The notes: generated from the letters alone by a model not told the origin. Shown: positions 26,540-36,600, numbered from the stretch's first letter. The stretch: DNA of 64,000 bases from Streptomyces griseoviridis (GCF_005222485.1 NZ_CP029078.1:3190001-3254000); one strand, 5' to 3'. Program-made: numbers and translations.

Positions 26540-27216
26540 GAAGCGTCCTTGAGGTCCGGGCCGGTACCCGCGGGCGGGGTGGCCATGTCGTCGGCGGAAA
26601 GGTTCACGCTCGGGCGGCTGGAGAAGGAACGGCCCCATTCCAGCCGCACCCCGTCCCCTCCCCCGGGCCACTGCCAGGCGTAGAGCTGCCCCGCCAGCAG
26701 GGCATAGTCGAGCGGGATGTCCTCCCGGCGCAGCAGTGCGACGATCTCGCGCAGCCGCTGCCCCAGCGCAACGATGTCGGGCGCGGTCCCGGCCCGCACG
26801 AGCCGCTTCCGCACGGGCTCGTCGATCTTGTCGGGCGTCATCAGCCGCCGCACCGCAGCACCCAGCCCACCGGGTTTCTCGGGCGTATGACGGCGGTGCA
26901 TGGGCGTGCCCCTGGACTGCTGGTGCAACGCCCAGAGAGTGAGCGCCGTGTAGAGGGCGCTCTCGCCCCGCACCGCCTCGCGCTCGCTCAGCGCCCGTTG
27001 CCCGTCACCACTGAAGTGCAGCGGCTGAGGATCGACAAGACCCCACAGATCGGGCATCTGCGCGGCATCCCGGCCCGCGCCACGACGCAGCCGCGCCAGA
27101 GCCGCGACATCGGCGGAACGGTCCTCGAGGTAGCCCTTCTGCCAGACAGAGATCCGCAATGCGGTCAGGTCGGCGACCCGCGTACGCACAGCCTTCGCAG
27201 CCGCAGTGGTGGTCAT
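26536..27216 (-). CDS. casB: Cse2 (CasB), Cascade small subunit
   Basis: A 226-residue helical protein, start ATG at 27216 sharing one base with the cse1 stop (TGATG). It shows the Cse2 pattern: LRRGAGRDAAQMPDLWGLVD, GESALYTALTLWALHQQSRG, RLVRAGTAPDIVALGQRLRE, IVALLRREDIPLDYALLAGQ, LYAWQWPG. Two copies normally hold the displaced DNA strand in Cascade. The tail after residue 200 is less conserved. Confidence 0.93.
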   Translation of the reverse strand: MTTTAAAKAVRTRVADLTALRISVWQKGYLEDRSADVAALARLRRGAGRDAAQMPDLWGLVDPQPLHFSGDGQRALSEREAVRGESALYTALTLWALHQQSRGTPMHRRHTPEKPGGLGAAVRRLMTPDKIDEPVRKRLVRAGTAPDIVALGQRLREIVALLRREDIPLDYALLAGQLYAWQWPGGGDGVRLEWGRSFSSRPSVNLSADDMATPPAGTGPDLKDAS

Positions 27217-28895
27217 CAAGTCATCTCCGGGTCGTCGGTGGCGGCAGCCGGCCCGGTACCCCCGGCCGCGTCGCCCAGAACACGTGTGAGGCGGGCACGG
27301 AACCACAGCTCCGCGAGCCCCGCGGTGAGCCAGACCGGCCCCTTCTTCCCGGCGACCGTGCGTCCCTGCCAGGCCGCAGCGCCCGCCGACCTGACGAGAT
27401 CCCCACAGACCCGGAAGGCGAGAGCGCGCACTTCGTCCTTCCACACGTCACGCCGGGCGAACGGGTCGTCAGCTTCGGCGAGGACGGCCAGCCACTGCCG
27501 GTAAGGCTCTTCGAGAAGATCGAACCCGGTGCGCTGCGCCCCGTCACGCGGGCCCTCCGTGGCACGGCCCGCCGCACGCGCCAGGTCAGCGGCGAGATCA
27601 CCGAGAGCACGCACCACCAGCTCGGCATCCTCCGCAGCGGCGACGGCCTGCCGTGCGTAGGACCGCTCCTGACGGTGCAGCAGGACAACCGGCATCAGGA
27701 GCCGGTCATCGACGATGTCATCGATCACGGACTGCTGCGTCCCGTAGACGGCACCCACCACACGGGCCCGCACGAGGAAGCCACGCGGCAGATGGCCCTC
27801 CGTGACCAGCAGGGCCACCCACTCCAGCACCCCCGGACGCAGAAACGCGGCGGCCTCCGCCCCCTGCACAGCCTCGGTACGGTCGGCGACCAGGGAGGCA
27901 ATGCCCCGCCACACGGCGCGCGCCGGATCATGCTCCCGCGGCAGATACACCGGATACTGCCCGAGCTTCTTCTCCTGGGCAGGACTGCGCCGCCACGCTG
28001 TCAGGGGCTCCCAGTCGTGCTTGTTACGAGAGGCAAGGGGGTCGCCGTAGCCGAGGACCACACCCGTGACAGCGTCCCCGTCGTGGTGGAGACGGATACG
28101 CCGGGACTGCCACGTGTACAGGTCGCACGGTCCGCTCGGGGCGCGCTCGGCACCGCCGGCCAAACTCGGCGCACGCCGCCACGCAGGCCGGTCGTCCCCA
28201 CCCCCCTCAAGGCGGCCGTCAGCGGCGACGAGGTTCAGCAGCAGCGTCTCACGCAGTGACTCCCCCTCGACGAAGACGCCGCCCAGGCCGCCCGCCCAGC
28301 CGGTGCCCAGCGGATACACCTTGCCGCCCCTGACCCTCTCGTCCCCGACCATGCCGGACTTGATACCCGAGGTGTCGTAGGCGTGCGCGTGCACCACCCA
28401 GCGGGCCGCCTCCCCGAACGGGAGCCGCTCCACGGTGGGCATCCGCGCAGAGAGGAACGGCTCACCGGTCGGCACGTCGGCCACGATCCGGTTGAGGGAG
28501 AACACCTCCTCCTTCGCCGTGCGCAGGCCGGCGGTCTGGAAGAACGGCATCTCGGGGTGCAGAAGATCGAAGCGCTCACGGTGCGTGTCCAGGTATTCCT
28601 GCACAGGCGCCAGGCAGTCAGGGTCGTCCCACAGCCCGGCCCAGTCATCGCTGTCACGGGGACCGCCGAGCGCGTCGCGGGTGATGGCCAGCAGCAGGCG
28701 CGTCAGCGCGAATTCCTGAGTGGGAAGATCCCCCCAGCAACGCCGCAGACGGTGAGCGCGGGCGAAGACCTCCCGCAGGGACAGCTCCTCATGCGATCCG
28801 TCCTGGCCCACCACACCGATCCACGGGCAGGCGGTCAGGTCGAACGACCCGCCGCTGCCCGCCCTCACCGGCACCGTGTCAGGCATCGTCGTCAC
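27216..28895 (-). CDS. casA: Cse1 (CasA), Cascade large subunit
   Basis: A 559-residue protein that recognises the PAM and recruits Cas3. The GTG at 28895 has GGAGGTGA close upstream and overlaps the cas3 stop by 17 bases. The N-terminus has FDLTACPWIGVVGQDGSHEE LSLREVFARA, the usual Cse1 opening, and FDLLHPEMPFFQTAGLRT. The C-terminal four-helix region ends in a Gly/Ala-rich stretch. Length fits the family (about 500-560). Confidence 0.95.
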   Translation of the reverse strand: MTTMPDTVPVRAGSGGSFDLTACPWIGVVGQDGSHEELSLREVFARAHRLRRCWGDLPTQEFALTRLLLAITRDALGGPRDSDDWAGLWDDPDCLAPVQEYLDTHRERFDLLHPEMPFFQTAGLRTAKEEVFSLNRIVADVPTGEPFLSARMPTVERLPFGEAARWVVHAHAYDTSGIKSGMVGDERVRGGKVYPLGTGWAGGLGGVFVEGESLRETLLLNLVAADGRLEGGGDDRPAWRRAPSLAGGAERAPSGPCDLYTWQSRRIRLHHDGDAVTGVVLGYGDPLASRNKHDWEPLTAWRRSPAQEKKLGQYPVYLPREHDPARAVWRGIASLVADRTEAVQGAEAAAFLRPGVLEWVALLVTEGHLPRGFLVRARVVGAVYGTQQSVIDDIVDDRLLMPVVLLHRQERSYARQAVAAAEDAELVVRALGDLAADLARAAGRATEGPRDGAQRTGFDLLEEPYRQWLAVLAEADDPFARRDVWKDEVRALAFRVCGDLVRSAGAAAWQGRTVAGKKGPVWLTAGLAELWFRARLTRVLGDAAGGTGPAAATDDPEMT

Positions 28896-31797
28896 GGGTC
28901 ACCTCCAGGCCGTCGGCGGGGCTGTAGCGGAGCGAGAAGCCTGCCAGACGGGTCTGACAACGCGCGTCCAGCACGAGAATCAGCTGGCCGGCCAGCCACG
29001 GGCAGTCCTTGCCCTGCCAGGCCGGCAGATACAGCTCTTCCAGTTCCCCGATGGCCCGGTCCATGGTCGCGGCGTAGGAGAACTGCATCGGCAGCCGCAG
29101 CCCGCAACTCGCCGCCGTCCGGGCCGTGAACGGAGCCGGCGCCTGGTCCTGCGGCAGTTCCAGCCCGGCCCTTGGACGGCCCTTCCGGTCCGGTTCCAGC
29201 CAGGAGAGGGTGGCGAGGCTGCCGTCCTCGCGCCGCTGCACGACGACGACCTCCAGGCTCTGCCGGCTGTCGCGGACCTGCGCCTTGCCCGCCCGGCTGT
29301 CGTCAGCGTCCCCGACACCCGCCGCGACCCAGCCGGACAAGGACTTCCCGGGGCGCCCCACCTCCCCGAGACGGAACACCGAGGCCCGCTCACCCTGATC
29401 GGCCCGCAAAGCGTCGAATCCCGCCCTGGCCTCCTCCAGCGCCGCACCCCAGGACGACGGGCCCACCGGTGTGGAGCCGTAGGCCGCCCGCACCAGTGTG
29501 CTGATGTCCGGGGGCAGCCGCACCGGACGCGCCGCGCCCTCCAGGTGGGGCAGCAGCACGGCAGCCGACCGCAGCAGCAGGTACCTCCCGTACACGGCGA
29601 CCGATCCGCGCACCGGAACAGGAACGTCCCGCACGGTCCTGCCCCAGTCGGCGCCCGTGAGCAGACAGCGGGCCCGCCGCAGCCGCTCGGGCCGCTCGCT
29701 CTGGCCGGCCCCGCGCGGGTGGCGGTGCAGCCGGCCCATGCGCTGGAGAAGGAGGTCCACCGGACACAGGTCGCTGACCAGGAGATCGAAATCGACGTCC
29801 AGAGACTGCTCCGCGACCTGGCTGGCGACCACGATGTGCCGCCGTCCGGGCCTCCCCTCGGCCTTCCCCGGCGGCCCGAACCGCCGCAGCAGATCACTGT
29901 CCTTCAGAGCACGGTCCACGTCCACGAACGACGAGTGCGCCACGGTCACCGCGTCGTCCCCGAACCGCTCGCGCAGCACGCGGGCCGTCTCAAGCACACG
30001 CTTGACCGTGTTGCGCACCACCAGAACGCACCCGCCGCCGCCCGTCTCCTGCGCCAGGCGTTCGGCGAGGACCTCCATGCCGTCGTCGAGGCACTCCAGT
30101 TCGACGGTCGTGGAACGCCCCGACGCGGCCGGCCGCCGGACCAGCAATTCCCCCGACGGCGTGACGGCACTCAGCAGCGGATACCCCGCCTCCCGCGCGA
30201 CATCGACAGCCCCCGCCCCCGCCGGGCCGCCCGCGTACGCGTCCAGCAGCTCCCGCCGGCGGACCGGCGGCAGCGTCGCGGACAGGACAACCACCGGCAC
30301 CCGGTAAGCACCGAGCCACGACAGGACACGATCGAGATACACACCCATGTAGGTGTCGTAGGCATGGGCCTCATCGATGACAACGACCTTCCCGGCGACC
30401 GCCAGATGACGCAGCGCCAGATGCCGGCTCTTGAGCCCGGCGAACAGCAGCTGATCGATCGTGCCCGCGACGAAGGAAGCCAGCATCGCCTTCTTCCGGC
30501 CCCGCAGCCACGCGTGCGCCACCAGCTCCGCCCCCGCCCCCGAAGGCCGTTCCCCGCCGCCCGTCTCGTCGATACCGACGGACATGAGGCGGCCCGAACG
30601 GGCCACCAGGTCGCTGAAGTCATCGTTCAGGGCGGCCTTCGAATGCGCCAGATACACCGACCGACGCGAACCCTCCACACCCCTGAGCCCGTCCAGCCAC
30701 TCGAGCAGACGGGGAAACATCGCGTTCCCCGTCGCCATCGTGGGCAGCGCGAAAAACACCCCGCCCGCTCCCGAACGCGCAGCGAACACCTCCGCGGCGG
30801 CCAGCGCGGCCTCCGTCTTCCCCTCCCCCATCGGAGCCTCGACGATGAGCATCCCCGGCACCCGCATCTCCCGCGCGACTTCCAGCGCGGCCTCCTGCAC
30901 CGGACGCACCACCGCACCCCCGGGCAGCCGGAACCGCGAGGCGAACACCTCCTGCGCACCTCCCTCGGGCTCCTGCGCCTGCCACGGGCCCGGCAGGTCC
31001 AGCCCCCGCCACGCGGCGGCCACCCGCTCGTCACCCGAAACGGACACCGCATCAGGGAAGTAGGGGAACAGATCGGGATTGCTCGCGATCCAGTCCGCCA
31101 CGACGACCAGCGCCGACACCAGCACCTGCACCGTCTGCGGCAGCCGCACCGCACCCCACTCCCCGAGCCGGCCCCCGACACCGAAAACCCCCGCACAGGC
31201 ATCCAGCAACTCGGCCTGCACCTCGGCCCAGAGCCGCCCACTTCCACCGGGAGCGCGCAGCAACTCCTCACGGTCATAGAGCGCTTTGATCTGCCCGGGC
31301 TCGGGCGGCACACCGTGATGCCCGCCGACCACCACCGTGAACTGCCCGGTCCGCGCACCCGACCACCCGTAGCGGTCCTGAAGCCACTCCCCGAGCAGCA
31401 CCTGCCCGGCCAGGCCATGCGGAGCGATCCGGCGATCCGGCCCCATCGACTTCACCGACCGCATCTGCAGACCCTGCCCCCGCATCACATCCGCGAGCGG
31501 CTCCACCTGGCACGCGAACGCCGGAGTCGCCTTGCCGATGTCATGCACACCAGCCAGCCACACCACCAGGGCACGCGCATCCGCCTCCCCCTGCGGCAAC
31601 TCCCCGGCGATCAGCCTGCGCACACTGAGAGGAAGCCACCGGTCCCACAACAGACCCGCGACGGCAGCGGCGTCCTCCATGTGCCGCCACAACGGCAGCC
31701 ACCCGTCCCCGTCACGGTCATGCTTCGCCCACACCGAACGAGCCGGTCCCCCCAACCGCTCCAGAAGCCCGGAACGGACAACCCCCCCTGCGTTCAT
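28879..31797 (-). CDS. cas3: Cas3 nuclease-helicase, type I-E
   Basis: A 972-residue protein that degrades Cascade-bound DNA. The HD nuclease domain comes first: WRHMEDAAAVAGLLWDRWLP and WLAGVHDIGKATPAFACQ. A superfamily 2 helicase follows: MGEGKTEAALAAAEVF near residue 320, DEAH in VVIDEAHAYDTYM near 475, LSATLPPVRR, and QVAEQSLDVDFDLLVSDLCP with LLQRMGRLHRHPR as motifs V-VI. I start at the ATG at 31797; an upstream GTG at 31812 is possible. No ribosome site is present, but TATCAAT lies 8-14 bases before the ATG, so the operon mRNA may be leaderless. Confidence 0.96.
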   Translation of the reverse strand: MNAGGVVRSGLLERLGGPARSVWAKHDRDGDGWLPLWRHMEDAAAVAGLLWDRWLPLSVRRLIAGELPQGEADARALVVWLAGVHDIGKATPAFACQVEPLADVMRGQGLQMRSVKSMGPDRRIAPHGLAGQVLLGEWLQDRYGWSGARTGQFTVVVGGHHGVPPEPGQIKALYDREELLRAPGGSGRLWAEVQAELLDACAGVFGVGGRLGEWGAVRLPQTVQVLVSALVVVADWIASNPDLFPYFPDAVSVSGDERVAAAWRGLDLPGPWQAQEPEGGAQEVFASRFRLPGGAVVRPVQEAALEVAREMRVPGMLIVEAPMGEGKTEAALAAAEVFAARSGAGGVFFALPTMATGNAMFPRLLEWLDGLRGVEGSRRSVYLAHSKAALNDDFSDLVARSGRLMSVGIDETGGGERPSGAGAELVAHAWLRGRKKAMLASFVAGTIDQLLFAGLKSRHLALRHLAVAGKVVVIDEAHAYDTYMGVYLDRVLSWLGAYRVPVVVLSATLPPVRRRELLDAYAGGPAGAGAVDVAREAGYPLLSAVTPSGELLVRRPAASGRSTTVELECLDDGMEVLAERLAQETGGGGCVLVVRNTVKRVLETARVLRERFGDDAVTVAHSSFVDVDRALKDSDLLRRFGPPGKAEGRPGRRHIVVASQVAEQSLDVDFDLLVSDLCPVDLLLQRMGRLHRHPRGAGQSERPERLRRARCLLTGADWGRTVRDVPVPVRGSVAVYGRYLLLRSAAVLLPHLEGAARPVRLPPDISTLVRAAYGSTPVGPSSWGAALEEARAGFDALRADQGERASVFRLGEVGRPGKSLSGWVAAGVGDADDSRAGKAQVRDSRQSLEVVVVQRREDGSLATLSWLEPDRKGRPRAGLELPQDQAPAPFTARTAASCGLRLPMQFSYAATMDRAIGELEELYLPAWQGKDCPWLAGQLILVLDARCQTRLAGFSLRYSPADGLEVTRDDDA

Positions 31798-32020
31798 GGC
31801 CAATTGATACACGCGCCCGACGACATGACGCGCCGAATTCCCCGAAGTCGGTCACACCAGGCCGCAGAGGGCGGCTCACGCTGTAAAGTGCCACCTTTGC
31901 TTGCCGCTCGAGCGCGGACCCAACAGAGCCCTGGAAAAGTCAAATATGTCTCTTTTGCCGGAATCTTTACAAGTAGCAGAAACAAGGCTGCCACACCAGT
32001 AAACCCGCTGGTCAAGGAGA
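31798..32020. promoter_or_regulatory. Leader of array 2 and divergent cas promoter region
   Basis: About 220 bases lie between cas3 (minus) and the first repeat of array 2 (plus). The half next to the array is AT-richer (AAAGTCAAATATGTCTCTTT, then ACAAGTAGCAGAAACAAGG), as expected of a type I-E leader. The cas3 side contains the probable cas operon promoter. Confidence 0.65.
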
Positions 32021-34001
32021 CTGCTCCCCGCACCCGCGGGGTTGATCCCTCCTACTGGCACGCGGGGCCGCGTATGCCAAGCTGCTCCCCGCACCCGCGG
32101 GGTTGATCCCCCGCCCAATACTGCGAGGAGTACCGCTCCCGCCTGCTCCCCGCACCCGCGGGGTTGATCCCCGGAGCACTCCACTTCGACGAACTCGAAC
32201 TCACTGCTCCCCGCACCCGCGGGGTTGATCCCATCGGCAGCAGATCCACGCCAGCCGGGATTGCCTGCTCCCCGCACCCGCGGGGTTGATCCCCGCCCGC
32301 GTGCCGTAGGTCGGGGAGTTCGACGCTGCTCCCCGCACCCGCGGGGTTGATCCCCTGTCCCAGCCGGACGTGTGCGGACGCTCGGGCTGCTCCCCGCACC
32401 CGCGGGGTTGATCCCCCCGCCGCCTGGGGCAACAAGCGCAAGGGGTACTGCTCCCCGCACCCGCGGGGTTGATCCCGGCACCGACGGGAACTCCCGCTTC
32501 TACGGGGTCTGCTCCCCGCACCCGCGGGGTTGATCCCAGTGGGCCGATCTGTGTCATCGACCCCCTGTTCTGCTCCCCGCACCCGCGGGGTTGATCCCTG
32601 GAGGGAGAACTCCAGCACCGTCGCCGTCAGCTGCTCCCCGCACCCGCGGGGTTGATCCCTTGCCCGACTCCGAGCGCTCCACCTCCCGCATCTGCTCCCC
32701 GCACCCGCGGGGTTGATCCCGGGAAGACCCTCGACGTCGGGAGCGAGAAGGGCTGCTCCCCGCACCCGCGGGGTTGATCCCCAGATAGCCACTGATCAGC
32801 CCCCATGCATGAGCTGCTCCCCGCACCCGCGGGGTTGATCCCGCCCCGCCGCTGCGCGCCTTCCCGTGGTTCATCTGCTCCCCGCACCCGCGGGGTTGAT
32901 CCCTCCCTCCTCGAGCACGCCCGCGCCGCGGCTGCCTGCTCCCCGCACCCGCGGGGTTGATCCCGTGGCCCTACGCGAGGCCGAACGCAACGGCATCTGC
33001 TCCCCGCACCCGCGGGGTTGATCCCGACATCCCAGCCTCGCCGGTGCCGCCCTCGCCCTGCTCCCCGCACCCGCGGGGTTGATCCCGGCCGGAGACGATC
33101 GCACCCAGCAGGGTGGCGCTGCTCCCCGCACCCGCGGGGTTGATCCCGGCCCGAACCGCACGCCGACGCGGAACCCGGGCTGCTCCCCGCACCCGCGGGG
33201 TTGATCCCCCGCACGCGCGAATTCCTGTTCCACGGCGCTCCTGCTCCCCGCACCCGCGGGGTTGATCCCGCCTCGACGCCTGTGTGGCCGGCATCGAGCT
33301 GCTGCTCCCCGCACCCGCGGGGTTGATCCCCACAAGGGTCCCGCCCGTCTCGTCAGACTCAACTGCTCCCCGCACCCGCGGGGTTGATCCCGACCCGCTG
33401 CCGCCTCGCCCGGACCTGCCCGGCTGCTCCCCGCACCCGCGGGGTTGATCCCGGCATGGTCGGCGGACATGCGGCAGCACTCGCCTGCTCCCCGCACCCG
33501 CGGGGTTGATCCCAGGCCCGACAGGCGGCGCTCGGTGTCGGGGGACTGCTCCCCGCACCCGCGGGGTTGATCCCACCTCGACCGCCGTGCGGCGGCCGGT
33601 GAGCTGCTGCTCCCCGCACCCGCGGGGTTGATCCCGGCCGCTCGGTGAACCACATTGCGTGGAAGTGCTGCTCCCCGCACCCGCGGGGTTGATCCCGGCG
33701 GCGCACCTCTGGCACTTTTGACCGAGGGCTGCTCCCCGCACCCGCGGGGTTGATCCCGCGCTGTCCCGGGAGCGCTGGCCCTCGGACGCCTGCTCCCCGC
33801 ACCCGCGGGGTTGATCCCGTCGACCCGGGGCGACACAGGCAGTACCGCGCCTGCTCCCCGCACCCGCGGGGTTGATCCCGGACCGTTGTCAGCGCCAAGA
33901 AAGCCGGGGGGCTGCTCCCCGCACCCGCGGGGTTGATCCCAGGTCCGGGGCCACGCCGGAGTTGCGCGAGTCCTGCTCCCCGCACCCGCGGGGTTGAGCT
34001 T
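32021..34001 (+). CRISPR. CRISPR array 2, type I-E, 33 repeats
   Basis: The 29-base repeat begins CTGCTCCCCGCACCCGCGGG and ends GTTGATCCC; it differs from array 1 at two positions (A for G in the loop, A for G near the 3' end). Repeats start exactly every 61 bases from 32021 to 33973, giving 32 spacers of 32 bases. Repeats are almost invariant; the last one loses its final four bases (GTTGAGCTT), as expected at a trailer end. Transcription runs rightwards, away from cas3. No spacer repeats were noticed within it. Confidence 0.98.
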
Positions 34002-34049
34002 GTCGTTTAACGTCCGGCTTCGAACAAGCGGGCCCCGTAATGGCAGGCT

Positions 34050-34733
34050 GTGGTCGTGAGGATCGCGAGAGACGACCAGCCAAGGCCGCTGTCGACATGC
34101 TGGCTCTGCTGGATCGCCGTACCGACCGGGGAACAAGCGGGAGTCATTGCGTCCCTGGGTCTCACCCGGCCCGTACCCGTGACGTTCGCCGAGGCCGTGG
34201 CTGTCATCGACGAGGACGGCCACGGAGAGGCCGAGGACAATCCGGACGGACTGGCCCGGGTGTACGTGAGCCCCGAGCTCGAGGGATGGACTCTGGTGAT
34301 CGGCCCGTGGTGCGATCCGTGCAACACCGACAGAAGTGACGAGGTCCTGCGCCTGTGCGTCGACCTCAGCTCCCGCTACGGAGGGGCGCAGGCGTACTAC
34401 TTCGGTACACAGAACGACGGCTCGGCCTGGCTGATCGCAGAGCACGGGGTGGTGGTGCGGCGCTACTGCGAGACCGGCCAGGTCGACGACGGACTCCTCA
34501 CACTGGGGGAACCGCTTGTGCAGGAACGGGCGGAGCGGGAGCGGATGGGTCTGCCGCCCGTCTGGGAGGAGAGCGCGCGCAACGGTGATGCCGAGGAGGA
34601 GTGGAAGTGGCGTGCCTTCGACATGGCCGACGAGATCGCCTCGGCCCTGGGCCTCAATCCGCTCACGCTGACTGAGTCGATGCGCGTGCACGGCGTCGGT
34701 GTTCTTGCGGAGACACCTGCTCCAGTGCGCTGA
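34050..34733 (+). CDS. Hypothetical protein after CRISPR array 2
   Basis: A 227-residue protein with GGCAGG just before the GTG at 34050. It is acidic with an alpha/beta pattern: GWTLVIGPWCDPCNTDRSDE, VLRLCVDLSSRYGGAQAYYF, GTQNDGSAWLIAEHGVVVRR, then a charged helix-rich end (WKWRAFDMADEIASALGLNP). Similar stand-alone proteins are widespread in streptomycetes as hypothetical genes. There is no sign of a link to CRISPR function; it begins 49 bases after the last repeat. Confidence 0.7.
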   Translation: MVVRIARDDQPRPLSTCWLCWIAVPTGEQAGVIASLGLTRPVPVTFAEAVAVIDEDGHGEAEDNPDGLARVYVSPELEGWTLVIGPWCDPCNTDRSDEVLRLCVDLSSRYGGAQAYYFGTQNDGSAWLIAEHGVVVRRYCETGQVDDGLLTLGEPLVQERAERERMGLPPVWEESARNGDAEEEWKWRAFDMADEIASALGLNPLTLTESMRVHGVGVLAETPAPVR

Positions 34734-34742
34734 GCGTTGAGT

Positions 34743-35962
34743 TCAGCATTTCGCCGCGGTCCTTCTCGGTTTGGTGCCCTTCTCGTGGTGGGCAGGGCGG
34801 GCGTACGCCTCGCCGGTGGCCAGGACTCTGCCCACCTCGTAGCGGGCGGCGGGCCGCTGGTTCTTCGATCCCAGAGGCCGGCCGGGCCCGGGGCGGGTGG
34901 GTTTCGGCGCCCGCGCTGGCGAGGGGGCCTTCGTGTGGAGGTTCCGGAACCCGCGTCGGACGCGGGCGGGGGTGAGCTTGTTCGGTTCCGCCGGCTCCTC
35001 CCAGGAGTGGCGGAGGTCGGCGACGAGCGGGCGGGCGAGGCGGAGCTAGGTGTGGGCGGCGATCACCAGCCAGGTCCAGCGGTCGGCCGCCGCCGAGTCG
35101 CGCAGGCCCGGACGCGTCCAGCCGAGCGTCTGCTTGAGCAGGCGGAACGTGTGCTCCAGGTCGAACCTCCGCAGGAACGACTGCCAGCAGCGGTCCACGT
35201 CGTTCGGGGCGGCGCCGGTGCGCGACCAGACCGGCCGGTTCACCCCGCCGCTGGGCAGCTCCTCGACGGCCAGCCGGATCACCGTGCCTTCGAGGAGCGG
35301 CAACTCGCCGTCGTGGTCCAGCCAGGCCTCACGGCGGGTCAGGCGCGGGTGGAGGCGGTCCCAGACCCGGGCGATGGCCGTGCCGTAGCGGCGGGTGGAG
35401 GTGGTGGTGACCGCTTGCTCATCACCCCAGGAGGCGGGGTCGCCGAAGACGAACTCGCCACCGTGCTTGGGCGGCCGACCGCCCACCGGGTTCGCCGCCG
35501 CGAACTCCGCGCGGCTGGGCGCCGGACGGCGCATCACCCGGTCCGCGCAGAGCCGGCCAAGGATCTGCACCGGCAGGTCGCCGAGCAGGTGGGCGATCCG
35601 CGAGGCGTCGTAGCCGGCGCCCATCACCACCAGCACCTCCGGATCGCCCGCCGTCCACTGCCCAGCGCCGATCAACCGGGCTACCACGTAGAGGAGTTGG
35701 GCGGCGGTGACAGCCGCGACGTCGGCGCCGGGCTCCGGCCGCACCGCGTCGAGCACCGCCGTCCACGATGTCCGGCCGGTCTCCAGCGCGACGACGAACG
35801 AGTACGGCCAGCCCGGGATCATCTGGTGCTTGGCGTCGCCGCGGCCGAAGGTGTGGCAGAACGAGCGGTCCGGGCAGGTCCCGGCGTCCGGCCGCAGCCA
35901 CGGCGAGACGTCCACCGCCAGCACCAGGCGGCCGTCCGCAGCGCGGGGCAGCGGCAGGCCGG
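34743..35962 (-). pseudogene. IS transposase (DDE type) with a nonsense codon and lost N-terminus
   Basis: The minus strand encodes most of an actinobacterial transposase: LPLPRAADGRLVLAVDVSPW, LRPDAGTCPDRSFCHTFGRG, VVMGAGYDASRIAHLLGDLP, GGRPPKHGGEFVFGDPASWG, RRFDLEHTFRLLKQTLGWTR, AAADRWTWLVIAAHT. An in-frame TAG at 35046-35048 then stops it. The same frame continues with LRLARPLVADLRHSWEEPAE to KGTKPRRTAAKC and the natural stop at 34743. A Gln codon is expected at the TAG. The first 100 or so residues are missing, replaced by unrelated sequence at about 35963. Confidence 0.85.
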
Positions 35963-36200
35963 CCGAGGGGGTCCAGGCGTTCGTCTTCGCTCAGCGCGGC
36001 TCGTCGGGTGGCCTTCATCGCAGGTATGGAGAGCGAGCGTCGGCAATGGCGGCTCTGAATGGCCCAGTTGAGGAAGCCCTCAAGCAGTTGCGGCTGTGCT
36101 CGCTGTTCTCGGTCCACCAGGCGTCGACGTCGATCTGGCCGCAGGATCCGAGGGTGCCGTTCCGCTCCCCGAGCCACTGGAGGAAGGCGGTCGCCCCCCT
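35963..36200 (-). pseudogene. Tyrosine recombinase fragment fused to the transposase remnant
   Basis: Two frames together read FLQWLGERNGTLGSCGQIDV, DAWWTENSEHSRNCLRA, then after a frameshift GFLNWAIQSRHCRRSLSIPA, MKATRRAALSEDERLDPLGR. This matches the core-binding region of phage-type integrases found in streptomycetes (FLxWLxERxxTLxxCTQxDIDAW). The catalytic domain is absent; the transposase fragment begins where it should continue. Confidence 0.55.
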
Positions 36201-36203
36201 GCT

Positions 36204-36569
36204 TCAGGACGGACTTCCTGTTCCGTCCTGATTCCGCGCCTCGGTTATGCAGTCGTGCAGCCGGTTGCGCACGTCCCGCAGGACCGTCATCTGCCGGTCG
36301 AGGCGGTCGCGTTCGGCCGCGAGCAGCTCCAGCAGTTCCGGTGACGCCGCCTCACCGGAGTCGGCGAACGGCAGCACCTCGCGGATGGTTCTGCTGGGCA
36401 AGCCCACAGAGTAGAGCTGTTGGATAAGCCTGACCCGTTCGACGGCACCGGGCGGATACTGGCGCTGGCCGCCCTGATTCCGGGTGGAGTGCAGCAAGTC
36501 CTGCTGCTCGTAGTAGCGCAGCGCCCTGACGCTGACGCCCGCCTTCGCGGCGACCTCTCCGATCCGCAT
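36204..36569 (-). CDS. MerR-family transcriptional regulator
   Basis: A 121-residue regulator. The ATG at 36569 has AGGAGG five bases upstream. An N-terminal winged HTH (MRIGEVAAKAGVSVRALRYY, EQQDLLHSTRNQGGQRQYPP) is followed by a long dimerisation coiled coil (LLELLAAERDRLDRQMTVLR DVRNRL). There is no C-terminal Cys cluster or drug-binding domain, so the signal is unknown. It is divergent from the NmrA-like gene, and a palindrome inside a stretched-spacer promoter lies between them, the classic MerR arrangement. Confidence 0.9.
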   Translation of the reverse strand: MRIGEVAAKAGVSVRALRYYEQQDLLHSTRNQGGQRQYPPGAVERVRLIQQLYSVGLPSRTIREVLPFADSGEAASPELLELLAAERDRLDRQMTVLRDVRNRLHDCITEARNQDGTGSPS

Positions 36570-36600
36570 CCCGGCCTCCTGACTCGACTCCACGTCTCGC

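Noticed and set aside
28876-32106. 1076-residue plus-strand frame
   Set aside because: It is antisense to cas3 and cse1, a usual GC-rich third-position shadow. The cas3 frame has all HD and helicase motifs.
20100-34001. A novel CRISPR type
   Set aside because: Gene content, order, repeat length (29) and spacer length (32) are those of type I-E.
32871-34691. 606-residue minus-strand open frame across array 2 and the following gene
   Set aside because: Mostly translated repeats (GSTPRVRGA, GINPAGAGS); the rest is antisense to the plus-strand gene at 34050.
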